A stretch of DNA of 64,000 nucleotides from Nitrososphaerota archaeon (GTDB lineage Archaea; Thermoproteota; Nitrososphaeria; Nitrososphaerales; Gagatemarchaeaceae). The stretch lies in the NCBI GenBank assembly GCA_027886825.1, contig JAPCJS010000001.1, positions 1 to 64,000 of the forward strand. Reading direction: 5' to 3'. A program made the position numbers and the translations under genes. Positions within the stretch are counted from its first letter, which is position 1; each line of letters starts with the position of its first letter. A model generated the notes under the pieces. It ran no database searches and was not told where the DNA came from. It saw only the letters and a list, made by a program, of their open reading frames with translations. Shown in pieces: positions 49,506 through 58,506 of the stretch.

Positions 49506-50690
49506 CTACTCGGATGCTTTCACGTTTCCAGCGGTATGCTCGATCGGTTCCGACCTGCGAAGCGTCACGGGACGGATCGCCTGGAGCCTCCCTTTCTCGG
49601 TCTGCGGTCTCGAACGGAGGTTCTCGTTAGAGTATGTCTTCTGTATGATCCGGTTCTTCAGCTGGGTCAGCCCGTCTCCACGGACCGCCGATATCTTGAC
49701 GATCGAGAATTCATTGAAAAGAGGGCTGCCCTCTATCATCCCGGCACTACCGTCCTTGATTAGGTCGATCTTGTTCAGGATCAAGAGGATTTTGGTCGGA
49801 TCGACACTAAGTTCGGCGAGCGTCTGTCGGCAGCTGTTGAGCTTTATCCTGACGCTCTCCTCGCTCTCGCTCACATCTAGCAGGAGCAAGACCAGATCGG
49901 CGTACGTCAGTTCCTCCAAGGTAGACTTGAAAGACTCGACCATGTAGGTCGGAAGACGCGAGATGAAACCCACCGTATCCGAGAGCATCACCCTCTTCCT
50001 TGCGTCCGCGAAGCTGACCGCTCTTGTGGTCGTGGTCAGCGTCGTGAAGAGGCTGGGTGATTCCTCTCTCGACTCCGAGGCGAGCTTGTTGAAGAGGGTC
50101 GTCTTGCCGCTGCTGGTATACCCGGCGAGCGATACCAGCGGCATTCCGAGCTTTTTCCTCTCGACCCTGTGAAGCGAACGGCTCGATTGTGCCTTCGCCA
50201 GTTTTCCCTGGATAGCAACCATTCGGCGCTTGAGCGCTTTGAATTTTGTGGCTACTAGAGTCTCTCCCATCCCCATGAAACCAGCCCTTTCGCCGTTGAC
50301 AGAATAGCGTACAGCATCCCGTGCACGGGGCATCTCATACTTGAGCTCCGCGAGCTGGACCTGGAGCTTGGCTTCCGTGGTCGTTGCCCTCTTTGCGAAT
50401 ATGTTGAGGACGAGCCTGTCTCGGTCCACTATCTCGACGCGCGTGACCGTGGCTAGCTTGTATGCCTGGGCGGATGTGAGGCTCTCGTCGACGATCAGTG
50501 TCTTTGAGCCGTTCTGCCTCACGGTCTCCCTGAGTTCTTCGGCCTTGCCCACCCCCACCCCGAATTCAGACTTTACCACCCGTTTCTGGGTGATCAGCGC
50601 TTGGACAGAGTAGCCAGCGGCGCTCGCCAGCTCCGTGATCTCTTGCTTCGCAAATTCGTCAGGGTAGGTGACGACTGTCGCCTTGTCCAT
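49506..50690 (-). CDS. hflX: GTPase HflX
   Basis: 394 residues. The N-terminal ND1 domain includes SEFGVGVGKAEELRETV and FDESLTSAQ-like VDESLTSAQAYKL, followed by the coiled coil and the GTPase domain: G1 GYTSSGKTTLFNKL, DTVGFISRLP, NKIDL and KISAVRGDG. HflX splits stalled ribosomes under stress. The ATG at 50690 is preferred over 50711: CTTTATAG is about 22 nt upstream. A C-terminal tail adds an extra basic segment. Confidence 0.92.
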   Translation of the reverse strand: MDKATVVTYPDEFAKQEITELASAAGYSVQALITQKRVVKSEFGVGVGKAEELRETVRQNGSKTLIVDESLTSAQAYKLATVTRVEIVDRDRLVLNIFAKRATTTEAKLQVQLAELKYEMPRARDAVRYSVNGERAGFMGMGETLVATKFKALKRRMVAIQGKLAKAQSSRSLHRVERKKLGMPLVSLAGYTSSGKTTLFNKLASESREESPSLFTTLTTTTRAVSFADARKRVMLSDTVGFISRLPTYMVESFKSTLEELTYADLVLLLLDVSESEESVRIKLNSCRQTLAELSVDPTKILLILNKIDLIKDGSAGMIEGSPLFNEFSIVKISAVRGDGLTQLKNRIIQKTYSNENLRSRPQTEKGRLQAIRPVTLRRSEPIEHTAGNVKASE

Positions 50691-50834
50691 GGACGAACCC
50701 AAACCTGCCACTATAAAGGATAGGCCCTTTACTCGGAGTTTATATGAAGAGACGGTCGTCGATAGATCTAGCGCTAGTTCCAGACAATAGGCAAAGTAGA
50801 GGAGTTATCTACGCTCATTAGATGATGACAGAAT

Positions 50835-51578
50835 ATGACGGACCATCCTGAATCGACATCGCCACCGGCCGCAAGGAGCTTCGGTCGACTCGCCATGGCG
50901 GTAGTTTTGGCCGCGATCGTGATCGGTGCAAGCGTCTTCGCTTCGTCATATTTTTCCATAGGAAACAGGACAGTGACATCGACGGATACGGAAACCACGA
51001 CGATCACTGTATCAGCCACCGGGACGCAGATGCTTTCGTGCAGTGGTGATCAGCAGGTGTGGAACAGCACCAGCAACGATGCAAATGATGTTCCCGTCCT
51101 GCTGATGCGCCCCGACTCCACAGGTTTCATCTGCGTCACATACCGATCATTCTGGGCTGGAAACGCGAGCCAATACGCTCAGCAGTTCTTCGTGAACGGC
51201 AGCTTTGACTTCGGCCTCTCAATCGGCAAAGAGCACTGCGCCGCGCTCAGTGGCAGCAACGGGTGCATCACAATCCTTTCTCGCTCATTTATCATCGGTG
51301 CCTTTCCAAGCTCAATTCGGCCTACGGTGGACACGGACTATGTCACTGTCGTGTATGCTGTCACCGCGGGGAGCAACTCTACCGGTTTCTATGACGACTC
51401 GGCACCGTATGGATACTGCCAAAGCATGCCCATGGCCGTAGGTTATTCTGCATCTCAGGTGAATGCTTCTGACTTTGCACCACCGACCTTAGCCCCGTGC
51501 CCGTTTCTTCCGTTCGCCCCAGTCTCGGTGAGCATCCTCGGGATGAACTCGACATACGTCCGATTTGACTCGGCCTAG
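50835..51578 (+). CDS. Membrane-anchored extracellular protein, unknown
   Basis: 247 residues. One N-terminal helix (about 18-42, GRLAMAVVLAAIVIGASVFASS), then a Ser/Thr-rich linker and a cysteine-rich beta domain with six or more cysteines (LSCSGD, FICVTY, HCAALSGSNGCITI, YGYCQS, APCPF) and many NxS/T sequons. Likely disulfide-stabilised outside the membrane. No family recognised. The tRNA-His gene follows after 166 bp. Confidence 0.65.
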   Translation: MTDHPESTSPPAARSFGRLAMAVVLAAIVIGASVFASSYFSIGNRTVTSTDTETTTITVSATGTQMLSCSGDQQVWNSTSNDANDVPVLLMRPDSTGFICVTYRSFWAGNASQYAQQFFVNGSFDFGLSIGKEHCAALSGSNGCITILSRSFIIGAFPSSIRPTVDTDYVTVVYAVTAGSNSTGFYDDSAPYGYCQSMPMAVGYSASQVNASDFAPPTLAPCPFLPFAPVSVSILGMNSTYVRFDSA

Positions 51579-51744
51579 AGCACCAGGGACGGGGGCAAAC
51601 GAACAATTCTCGAGGATTCAAGGTTCGGAGGGTTTCATTGCCCCTCCGGAGCCTGGGACGGCCAACTGTGAGAAGTCATGGTTGTTCATAATACCAACTG
51701 CGTCAGGGTCTAAATACAGGCGTCTTAACCCCGTTTGAATTCGT

Positions 51745-51843
51745 GGCCGCTGTAGTGTAGCCTGGTTAGCATCGGAGGCTGTGGCGGAAGATGAAAGGAT
51801 CCGCAGATACCTCTGGACGTGGGCTCAAATCCCACCGGCGGCC
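51745..51843 (+). tRNA. tRNA-His(GTG) with canonical intron
   Basis: G-1 is encoded and the discriminator is C, the hallmarks of tRNA-His. The acceptor GCCGCTG pairs with CGGCGGC. The anticodon arm is GGAGG-CTGTGG...A-CCTCT, giving GTG, with a 24-nt intron (about 51785-51808) at the 37/38 site. The T-arm is GTGGG-CTCAAAT-CCCAC. CTAAATAC near 51710 is the promoter. Confidence 0.92.
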
Positions 51844-52125
51844 CTTCTTCTTATGAGGTCGAGCCCGAGCGATTGGAGATTGAACCCTGTCTTCCGCATG
51901 CGATGAGACCGGAATCCATCTCCTCTTTCGGTTCCACTAGACCTTGCAGTGACTCTTCGGTCGTTGTCTGTGTCTGTCTGTTTCAGGTCTGGATCCTGAC
52001 CAGGATGGCCGGCGGACCATACGCGCGGGTGGAATGCCGTTTACTCCCGTGAAGACTTTTTCCGGCCTTTCGGTTTTGTGGTCGAACGAGATATAGGAGT
52101 CGGACCCCACTGTTGCAGAGGCGAC

Positions 52126-52644
52126 CTAGTCGCGTGTGTAGCAGAAGTACGGAAAGCCGCCGTTGACCTTGTCCACAGCCCATTCGACTATCTTGTTCGA
52201 GATCTCCTTCCACTTCTTGTTCCAGTCTATGTTCGCCACGACTCTCTCTTTCTCCATCTCCCTGCCCTTGATGGGCACAGTCTCCCAGACAGGACGCCCG
52301 TAGAACGGTTTCACTATCCTCACGTGCCACCTCTGGCAGGACAACTTTGACCCTTCCTTCGAGTAGAACTTACAGGAGGTACAGTACCGTGAAAGCCAGA
52401 TTATCTCCTTGGTCCTCTTGACCGACTTGCCGATCTCTTCCAGGAGCCTCTCCGACTCGCGTCTGATCATCTGTGAGAGCTCTTCTTGGCCTACCTTCGT
52501 GTTCATGTAGTACTCTGGGTCCTGAGCCAAGGCTTCCTGCCATGTGAGAGGCTCTCCATCTCTCTGCAATTTTTTTCGTCCCTCCAAGCTCAAGGACTGG
52601 TAATTAACGATTATCAGTCTCAGCGTAGAATGAAATTTCGGCAC
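52126..52644 (-). CDS. Protein with a CxxC..C..C cluster, unknown
   Basis: 172 residues. A helical N-terminal part (LTWQEALAQDPEYYMNTKVGQEELSQMIRRESERLLEEIGKS) is followed by SRYCTSCKFYSKEGSKLSCQRWH.. and ends in FPYFCYTRD, giving four cysteines that could bind zinc or an Fe-S cluster. No known family. An earlier or later start is possible. About 280 bp of spacer separate it from tRNA-His. Confidence 0.5.
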   Translation of the reverse strand: MPKFHSTLRLIIVNYQSLSLEGRKKLQRDGEPLTWQEALAQDPEYYMNTKVGQEELSQMIRRESERLLEEIGKSVKRTKEIIWLSRYCTSCKFYSKEGSKLSCQRWHVRIVKPFYGRPVWETVPIKGREMEKERVVANIDWNKKWKEISNKIVEWAVDKVNGGFPYFCYTRD

Positions 52645-52692
52645 TAACCTTATGACTGCAATCAGTCTAGGTCCAACGAGGACTGGTTCGTC

Positions 52693-53610
52693 TTGTTGGA
52701 GAGAGGAGGCGGCTTTTCGATTGTAATATCGATAGCAGAGTGGGATGCGGACCTAGTTCCGAAGACACTCCCTTCGTGGCTCTCCTTGGGCTCAACTGAC
52801 GTCGTGCTTTGCGTGGACGCGCCCGCAAGCGAGAAACTTCTGAATGTAATTAGCCGTGCCGTAGGAAAGTACGACCGGGTCAGGGTTCTCCAGATTCCAG
52901 AAAACCCAGCGTGGAGGTTTCGTCACGCCTTTACCCGAAGAGAGGGGTTCAGGGCGGCGAAGTTCGATAAGATCTTGACCGGCGACATCGACATCGTCGT
53001 GAACAAGACATGTTTGATGGCTGTCGAGCTGGTTGGAAAGGATGGAGTCGGCTTGGTCTCCCTTGCGAAGAGGCGAGGGGGAGGGACCCTAGGCGAGGTG
53101 GTAAGGAACTCCAGCAAGAGACTCTTCAGGCTGATGAGGAAGCGGAACTTCTTCACGGGGCTCTATGTCATGTACAGGCCCTACTGGATTGATTCTGAGG
53201 ATGAAGAACAGCTTATGAAGACAGAGCATCCGCACGTTCAGGGCCTACCTCAAACCCAGGCCATCTACCTGGGAGAGGACGTCATCCTGAGGGATGCGAT
53301 GATAGCACGGCACAAGATCATCTATCTGCCGGAGGTGGGAGGGACAGACCTGAGGATATCACTCGAGGACAGGGCTCCGATCCAGGCAAAGACCGGGATA
53401 CGCTACTACCATGACGGGAAGCCCATGGGTTATGTGCTCGCCCAGTCGATCATGTACGGGAGAGGGACTCTCCTCGGTACGTACGCCGATCTACTCTTCA
53501 GGGATAAGGGAGGAGCAGCACTGTTTCGTGGATACGTGGGCTCTATCGTCTATTGGGGCAGAGGAGCTCAGACCTACTTCTTGAGAAAGATCAGATCGGT
53601 AGGAAATTAG
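52693..53610 (+). CDS. Glycosyltransferase-like protein, GT-A fold
   Basis: 305 residues. SIVISIAEWDADLVPKTLPSWLSLGSTDVVLCVDAP and FDKILTGDIDIVVN (DxD motif) are the GT-A signature for nucleotide-sugar binding; the middle has a cationic arginine-rich loop and the later YLGEDVILRDAM fits the acceptor side. Family GT2-like, but divergent. The FkbM methyltransferase follows after 230 bp, suggesting a polysaccharide or glycolipid setting. TTG start. Confidence 0.75.
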   Translation: MLERGGGFSIVISIAEWDADLVPKTLPSWLSLGSTDVVLCVDAPASEKLLNVISRAVGKYDRVRVLQIPENPAWRFRHAFTRREGFRAAKFDKILTGDIDIVVNKTCLMAVELVGKDGVGLVSLAKRRGGGTLGEVVRNSSKRLFRLMRKRNFFTGLYVMYRPYWIDSEDEEQLMKTEHPHVQGLPQTQAIYLGEDVILRDAMIARHKIIYLPEVGGTDLRISLEDRAPIQAKTGIRYYHDGKPMGYVLAQSIMYGRGTLLGTYADLLFRDKGGAALFRGYVGSIVYWGRGAQTYFLRKIRSVGN

Positions 53611-53841
53611 AATAGGCCTCATCCTGAAGAGCCGGACAGGAGAGAGCGCTATTCGAGAGTCTTTCGCGGAAAGTATCAAAACATCGCGGTTCCATCCTAT
53701 CAGCGTGTCGTCCTGTCCACTCTACATACGATTGGAGCAGTGCCAATGCAGCTTGCATAATCCGTTTATAGGGAACTTGGATGGCTCCCTCGTGAATCTG
53801 CGGCTCGTCTCCCTGCAGAACGGTAAGGAGGCCCCTCGTTA

Positions 53842-54582
53842 GTGCACCTGTACAACGGACTTGTCACCCTGGGGATGGTCCCGGTAAAGGTTGCCACCGG
53901 TAGGAGCGGGAGGGACCAGCTCATCTATGCCAAGTACTATTTCGGGATAAACCAGACAGTCAGCCGCGACGGGCTCCTCTGGGAGATCGCGCCGGATGTG
54001 CCTGAAGCCATAGCCTCGCTTCTGCTTCATGAGCGCAGAGCCTCCGAGTTCCTCTTGAACCTATTCAAGCCCCAAAAAGTCTTCGTGGACGTCGGGGCAA
54101 ATGTGGGAGGATATTCGGTCAGGGCCGGTGCGAAGGGGATGAAAGTATTCGCATTCGAGCCAAATCCAGACATCTTTCGACTCATGAAGAGGAACGCTGA
54201 GATCAATCATGTCTCGCTGGACGCATTCCAGTGCGCACTAGGGTCCAGCAACGGTCAGGCGCGTCTGTTGGTGAACGGCGCCAGCTCAAGCATCAGCTCG
54301 GAGGAAGGCATCCCAGTCGAGATGCGGACTCTGGATAGCTTCTCGCTGCCTGCCGTCGACCTTGTCAAGATAGATGTCGAAAGCTATGAGCTGGAGGTCC
54401 TTCAGGGAGCCCGAAGGACGCTTGAGGAATATCACCCAGCGCTCATGGTCGAGATGCACGATTGGGCGGGTGCGAAGAAGGAAGCGGCTCTTTTCGGGTT
54501 ACTGACGGAACTCGGCTATCAGTTCGAATATCTTGATAAGTTTCCAAAGGGAAGGCACCTGGCCGCGGTTTACCCTGCCTGA
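53842..54582 (+). CDS. FkbM-family methyltransferase
   Basis: 246 residues. The FkbM SAM-binding core: VFVDVGANVGGYSVRAGAKGMKVFAFEPNPDIFRLMKRN, then VEMRTLDSF, VDLVKIDVESYELEVLQGARRTLEEYHPALMVEMH. It methylates hydroxyl groups, often on sugars or antibiotics. GTG start with AAGGAGG 12 nt upstream; GTTTATAG at 53765 is the promoter. Likely works with the glycosyltransferase upstream on a surface glycan (inference). Confidence 0.87.
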   Translation: MHLYNGLVTLGMVPVKVATGRSGRDQLIYAKYYFGINQTVSRDGLLWEIAPDVPEAIASLLLHERRASEFLLNLFKPQKVFVDVGANVGGYSVRAGAKGMKVFAFEPNPDIFRLMKRNAEINHVSLDAFQCALGSSNGQARLLVNGASSSISSEEGIPVEMRTLDSFSLPAVDLVKIDVESYELEVLQGARRTLEEYHPALMVEMHDWAGAKKEAALFGLLTELGYQFEYLDKFPKGRHLAAVYPA

Positions 54583-54908
54583 GGGCCGCCGATACAGAAT
54601 ATCACATCTGCCCTCGTCGCTCTACAAGACGGCAGAGACCGATCTGACTGCACAATCGGTTCAGACTGCGGTGAACGGTTCCAATGGATTCAGGGGAGCG
54701 GAGATGACAGAAGGGGTCGACGATGCGAGAGGCTGTCCCTTCCTTTCTTTCGTTCCCCGATAAGTACAAGAGCGCTCCAACATCCCTGGTCCTCGGACGC
54801 GTGGCGTGCTTCGACGGGCGATCTGGACTGACGCGAGTCAGGATGAAGACGAAACTGCCACGCGTCCGTTCAAGAAAGACCCGAGCGACTGCACACCACC
54901 CTGAGGTC
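54583..54908. other. Spacer without clear gene
   Basis: About 326 bp downstream of fkbM and past the 3' end of pncB. The ORF at 54723 is a shadow of pncB in its right half and has no recognisable domain. I see no promoter or RNA signature. Confidence 0.45.
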
Positions 54909-56129
54909 CTACATCCAGCCCAAGACGGGCTCAGACTCGCCGACGGCCCTTATGTCCTTCATCGCCTGCGTCCGAATGGCATCTACCGTCTTGAACTCGG
55001 ATATTATGTTGCCTCGGCTCATTATCTGCTTCAGTAGCATCGTAGAACCCCTGGGAGGAACAGCTCCATCGAGGGCTACGGTGTCCCTGAATCCCTTTGA
55101 CCTGAACACCACCTTGCGTCCCCCGAGACCTCCTCTTTTTGCTCTAAAGTGGCGCGTCCCATTTTCCTGCACTTCTACTATTTTCGCGCTGAAATCGATT
55201 ACGGGCGGATAGGCTACGGCGGTTCCGATTCCAAAGCCGTCTACTAGGCTTTTCAGCTGGACAAGATCTTCCTCGCTCAGCTTGCCGGACACGATTATCT
55301 TCACGCCCTTTCCTCCCCTTATGTTCAGCTCCCACCTTACCTCCTCGATGATCTTTCTGAGATCTCCCCTGCGCGAGCTCGGGGTATCGATTCTTACACC
55401 CCACAGATCCCTGCCGAGGGTCTCGAAGGCCTTGATCGCCTCCGACTTCTCATCCCAGAACGTGTCTATCAGTGCTATCCTCGGGACGTTCTTCGGTATC
55501 GTCTTGTCGAAGAGAAGCCATGCCTCTGCCTGATCGCCGAGGACCTGCACCAGCGCGTGTGGCATCGTCCCCGTAGGTTCGATCCCGAGGAGCTTCGCGC
55601 CGAGCACGTTCGAGACGCTGTCGAACCCGGCGAGGTAGCAGCCCCGCTCGATCAGTGGAGCCAGAGCCGGATGCACGCGTCGCGTCCCGAAACCAATCAA
55701 AGTTCTGTCACCTGCGGCAGCCCTGAAACGCGCAGCCCGGGTAGAGACGCTCGTCGATGAGGAAAGTAGCCCCAAAAGGGGATTTTCGTACTCTACAAAA
55801 TCACGATATCTGCCGGTTATCGTCATAATCGGCTCATAGAAGGTCGTCTTCGTATCGGCCAGAAAGATCGAGCCTTCGTCGAATGACCACACGTCGACCG
55901 GGACCCCCTCCAGGAGCTTGGCAACCTCATAGACCCCCGTGAGGACCCCCCAGATCCCGGGGTAGGGCAGGTCTCTCGCGAAGACCTCCATCACGACCTC
56001 CGAGTCGATGTGGTTCTTGGCGAGGACATCCTTCGTGTTGAGGAAGTATACGTCGGTCGTCCTGGCGCTCTTTATCTCGTCCTCGTCAGCCATCCAAAAG
56101 AGACGGTCCGCGAGGTCGCGTTGCTTCAT
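54909..56129 (-). CDS. pncB: Nicotinate phosphoribosyltransferase
   Basis: 406 residues. The enzyme makes nicotinate mononucleotide from nicotinate and PRPP in NAD salvage. Motifs: KSARTTDVYFLNTKDVL at the N-terminus, LLSSSTSVSTRAARFR with the phosphoribosyl site, FGTRRVHPALAPLIERGCYLAGFDSVSNVLGAKLLG and RIALIDTFWDEKSEA. It starts at ATG 56129 (the track start at 56156 is too early) with ATACTTTTT about 30 nt upstream. nadE diverges from it, so the pair forms an NAD salvage unit. Confidence 0.92.
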   Translation of the reverse strand: MKQRDLADRLFWMADEDEIKSARTTDVYFLNTKDVLAKNHIDSEVVMEVFARDLPYPGIWGVLTGVYEVAKLLEGVPVDVWSFDEGSIFLADTKTTFYEPIMTITGRYRDFVEYENPLLGLLSSSTSVSTRAARFRAAAGDRTLIGFGTRRVHPALAPLIERGCYLAGFDSVSNVLGAKLLGIEPTGTMPHALVQVLGDQAEAWLLFDKTIPKNVPRIALIDTFWDEKSEAIKAFETLGRDLWGVRIDTPSSRRGDLRKIIEEVRWELNIRGGKGVKIIVSGKLSEEDLVQLKSLVDGFGIGTAVAYPPVIDFSAKIVEVQENGTRHFRAKRGGLGGRKVVFRSKGFRDTVALDGAVPPRGSTMLLKQIMSRGNIISEFKTVDAIRTQAMKDIRAVGESEPVLGWM

Positions 56130-56195
56130 TATTGACAAGCAGCTGAATTGTCTCATAGAAAAAGTATTTCACGGGCGAGGGCGGGGTCCGCTTCA

Positions 56196-56969
56196 TTGCA
56201 AAGAGCCGAGCTGGACCTCTCAGAGGTCAAGAGCAAGATAACCCATTTCATAAAGAAGAAGGTAGAGGACTCACAGACTGACGGCACAATAGTAGCGCTC
56301 GGGGGTGAGATCGATTCTGCTGTGACGGCACACCTGTGTGTGGAGGCGCTCGGGAGCAGGAGGGTGATCGGGCTGATCATGCCCGACCTGCGCACGGCCG
56401 CCGAGGAGGATGTGTCTGACGCGAAGATAGTCGCGAACGAGCTGTGTCTTGAGACAAGACAGTTCGACATCGCGCCGATCCAAAAGTCGTTCGCCAAGAA
56501 TCTCGAAAGCAACAGGGCGGCCGAAGGGAACCTCAGCGCCAGGATCAGGATGTCGCTGCTCTACTATCATGCGAACCTGCTGAACAGGCTCGTCGCCGGG
56601 ACTGCCGACAAGTCTGAACTCCTCCTGGGTCACTTTACAAAGTACGGCGACGGAGGCGTGGACATACTCCCGATCGGTGATCTCTACAAGACCGAGGTCA
56701 GGAAGCTCGGTGAGGTCCTGGGCATAAACAGGCGGATAGTCGCGAAGAAGAGAAACGCGAAGGTATGGACTTCATACGCAAGAGCGGACATGGAGCTAGA
56801 CTATGACACCACAGATCAGATACTAAGGCTGAGGTTCGATCGGGGTCTCGACGCGGCGACGATATCCGCCATGATCAAAAAGAACCAGGCCCGGGTCGAG
56901 AGCGTTATCGCGAGATATGATTCCTCAGCTCACAAGAGAGAGATGCCCCAGATCTGCAGAATGAGATAA
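56196..56969 (+). CDS. nadE: NAD synthetase-like protein with altered ATP motif
   Basis: 257 residues. The NadE fold is clear from GTADKSELLLGHFTKYGDGGVDILPIGDLYKTEVRKLGEVLG and the first helices. The ATP-pyrophosphatase loop that should read SGGxDS reads GGEIDS (residues 36-41), and the P-S/T-A-x-L-W motif near residue 185 is replaced by AKVWTSYARADMELDYD. NAD synthetase turns deamido-NAD into NAD with ATP and ammonia; activity here is doubtful or altered. TTG 56196 with GTATTTCAC about 30 nt upstream; the 56148 start is less likely. Confidence 0.8.
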   Translation: MQRAELDLSEVKSKITHFIKKKVEDSQTDGTIVALGGEIDSAVTAHLCVEALGSRRVIGLIMPDLRTAAEEDVSDAKIVANELCLETRQFDIAPIQKSFAKNLESNRAAEGNLSARIRMSLLYYHANLLNRLVAGTADKSELLLGHFTKYGDGGVDILPIGDLYKTEVRKLGEVLGINRRIVAKKRNAKVWTSYARADMELDYDTTDQILRLRFDRGLDAATISAMIKKNQARVESVIARYDSSAHKREMPQICRMR

Positions 56970-57009
56970 GACAAGACGACGGCATGCGGGATACAGAGGT
57001 AGAGATAGA

Positions 57010-57083
57010 TGGACCGGGGGGGATTTGAACCCCCGACCTCCTGCGTGCGAGGCAGGCATTCTACCAGGTTGAACTACCGGCCC
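57010..57083 (-). tRNA. tRNA-Ala(CGC)
   Basis: Acceptor GGGCCGG/CCGGTCC with the G3:U70 pair that identifies alanine tRNA. The anticodon arm is CCTGC-CTCGCAC-GCAGG, giving CGC. The T-arm is GGGGG-TTCAAAT-CCCCC. The discriminator is A, no intron and no encoded CCA. TTTAATAG about 28 nt upstream is the promoter. Confidence 0.95.
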
Positions 57084-57184
57084 AATCCGGAGGAACCTCA
57101 AAAGGTGCACTATTAAAATTGCAATTCTGTGCACCGAAGGTCAATCCTTCACTCGCCGGCGCACGTCCCGGAGGGTAAGCAGGG

Positions 57185-57676
57185 CTAGGCCTTTGGCTTT
57201 CTTGAGAGCTTTGTGCCGCAGACGTCACAGACCGTTGCCTTCGGGTCAGAGTACTGCTTCCCGCAGCCTTTGCAGTATGTGATCCATGTGATCTGCTTCC
57301 ACTCGCCACCCCTCACGTTGGTCTCTGACAGGCCCACGCCGAGGACCTCTGCCACGTTGCGGACTGCGAAATCGTCGGTGACCAGGGTGACGTCCCCTCC
57401 CGCGGATGCTAGGTCTAGGCTCACAGCGAGTATCGACGCATCGGCCTCGGAGAGGGATTTCAGGTCCCCGGTCTTCGCAGAGACCTGTTTGACCTTCTGC
57501 AGGGATTCCTTCGACGGTTCCGTTACCTGGACCCTTGAATGGATCAGCTGCGCTCCGATTCCCCTGCTCCCCACCTCATCCATCACGTGGTACGTCGTGT
57601 AGTACCTTCCGGTCCCCTGGAAAGGTATCCCTCTGAAGAAAGCCGTCGAGTCAAGAACGTGAATTTTTTCGCTCAA
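57185..57676 (-). CDS. nob1: rRNA maturation endonuclease Nob1
   Basis: 163 residues. PIN domain with HVLDSTAFFRG, the helical middle and VTDDFAVRNVAEVLG (conserved aspartates), then a C-terminal zinc ribbon YCKGCGKQYSDPKATVCDVCG. Nob1 makes the final cut at the 3' end of 16S rRNA. Length and order match the archaeal family. TTG start. Confidence 0.92.
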   Translation of the reverse strand: MSEKIHVLDSTAFFRGIPFQGTGRYYTTYHVMDEVGSRGIGAQLIHSRVQVTEPSKESLQKVKQVSAKTGDLKSLSEADASILAVSLDLASAGGDVTLVTDDFAVRNVAEVLGVGLSETNVRGGEWKQITWITYCKGCGKQYSDPKATVCDVCGTKLSRKPKA

Positions 57677-57907
57677 AACTTAGGTTTCACTGTCGCATGG
57701 GGCCCTGGAATCCGACAACGCTCTTCAAAAAACGATCCTCATTCTAGCTGGTCATCTTCACTGTGGAAGCAGGCTCGGGTTCTCCATTGCGCGCTACTAA
57801 AGCCTTCGCGCCCTGGAATAATATACGATTCGGTGTCGCACGGGTCCGTCTGGGCTCTCAGGTTCAAGGCTTAATTACTGAGAAATGAAAACTCCGAGGC
57901 TAGAAAA

Positions 57908-58309
57908 TTGAGCAGGCCAGCAGACCTCGGTAGTTTGAAGGAAGGCAGCTACATCATAATCGATGGTGAACCTTGCAAAACCGTAGAGGTTGAAAAGAGC
58001 AAACCAGGGAAGCACGGGAGCGCCAAGGTGAGACTGACCGCCATCTCGGTTTTCACCGGTTCCAAGAAGACCATCATCGGTACGGTTGATACCCATATCG
58101 AGGTCCCGATGATAGACAAGAGGTCGGCGCAGATCGTCTCCACCACCCCGAACAGCGTCCAGCTGATGGACCTCGGGACCTTCGAGGTCACCGAGAGCCC
58201 GATCCCAACGGAGCCCGAGCTCCAGGGGAAACTTGTAGCAGGGGCCGAGGTGGAGGTCTGGTCCGTCCTAGGAAAGAACAAGATAATGCGCGTGAAAGGT
58301 TCCAGCTGA
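57908..58309 (+). CDS. Translation initiation factor aIF5A
   Basis: 133 residues. The loop SKPGKHGSAKVR carries the lysine (about 35) that becomes deoxyhypusine or hypusine, needed to help ribosomes through polyproline. Two beta-barrel domains are complete; the C-terminal OB-like domain ends VWSVLGKNKIMRVKG. TTG start; CTTAATTA lies about 34 nt upstream. Confidence 0.95.
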   Translation: MSRPADLGSLKEGSYIIIDGEPCKTVEVEKSKPGKHGSAKVRLTAISVFTGSKKTIIGTVDTHIEVPMIDKRSAQIVSTTPNSVQLMDLGTFEVTESPIPTEPELQGKLVAGAEVEVWSVLGKNKIMRVKGSS

Positions 58310-58506
58310 TACTAGTCGTGGTCTATCCGTATCGGATTTCTTCATCGTAGTACTCAGACGGCTCTTCCGATCTGTCATCTAGACCGAGTGGCCCCTGCGC
58401 GAGTGGTGTTTATTCTTGTCCAGGGACGACTGGATGCCTTCTACCTGAGCAATGTCACAGATTATCCATTCATCAAGGATAAATATTTACAGAGAAACCG
58501 CGACCC

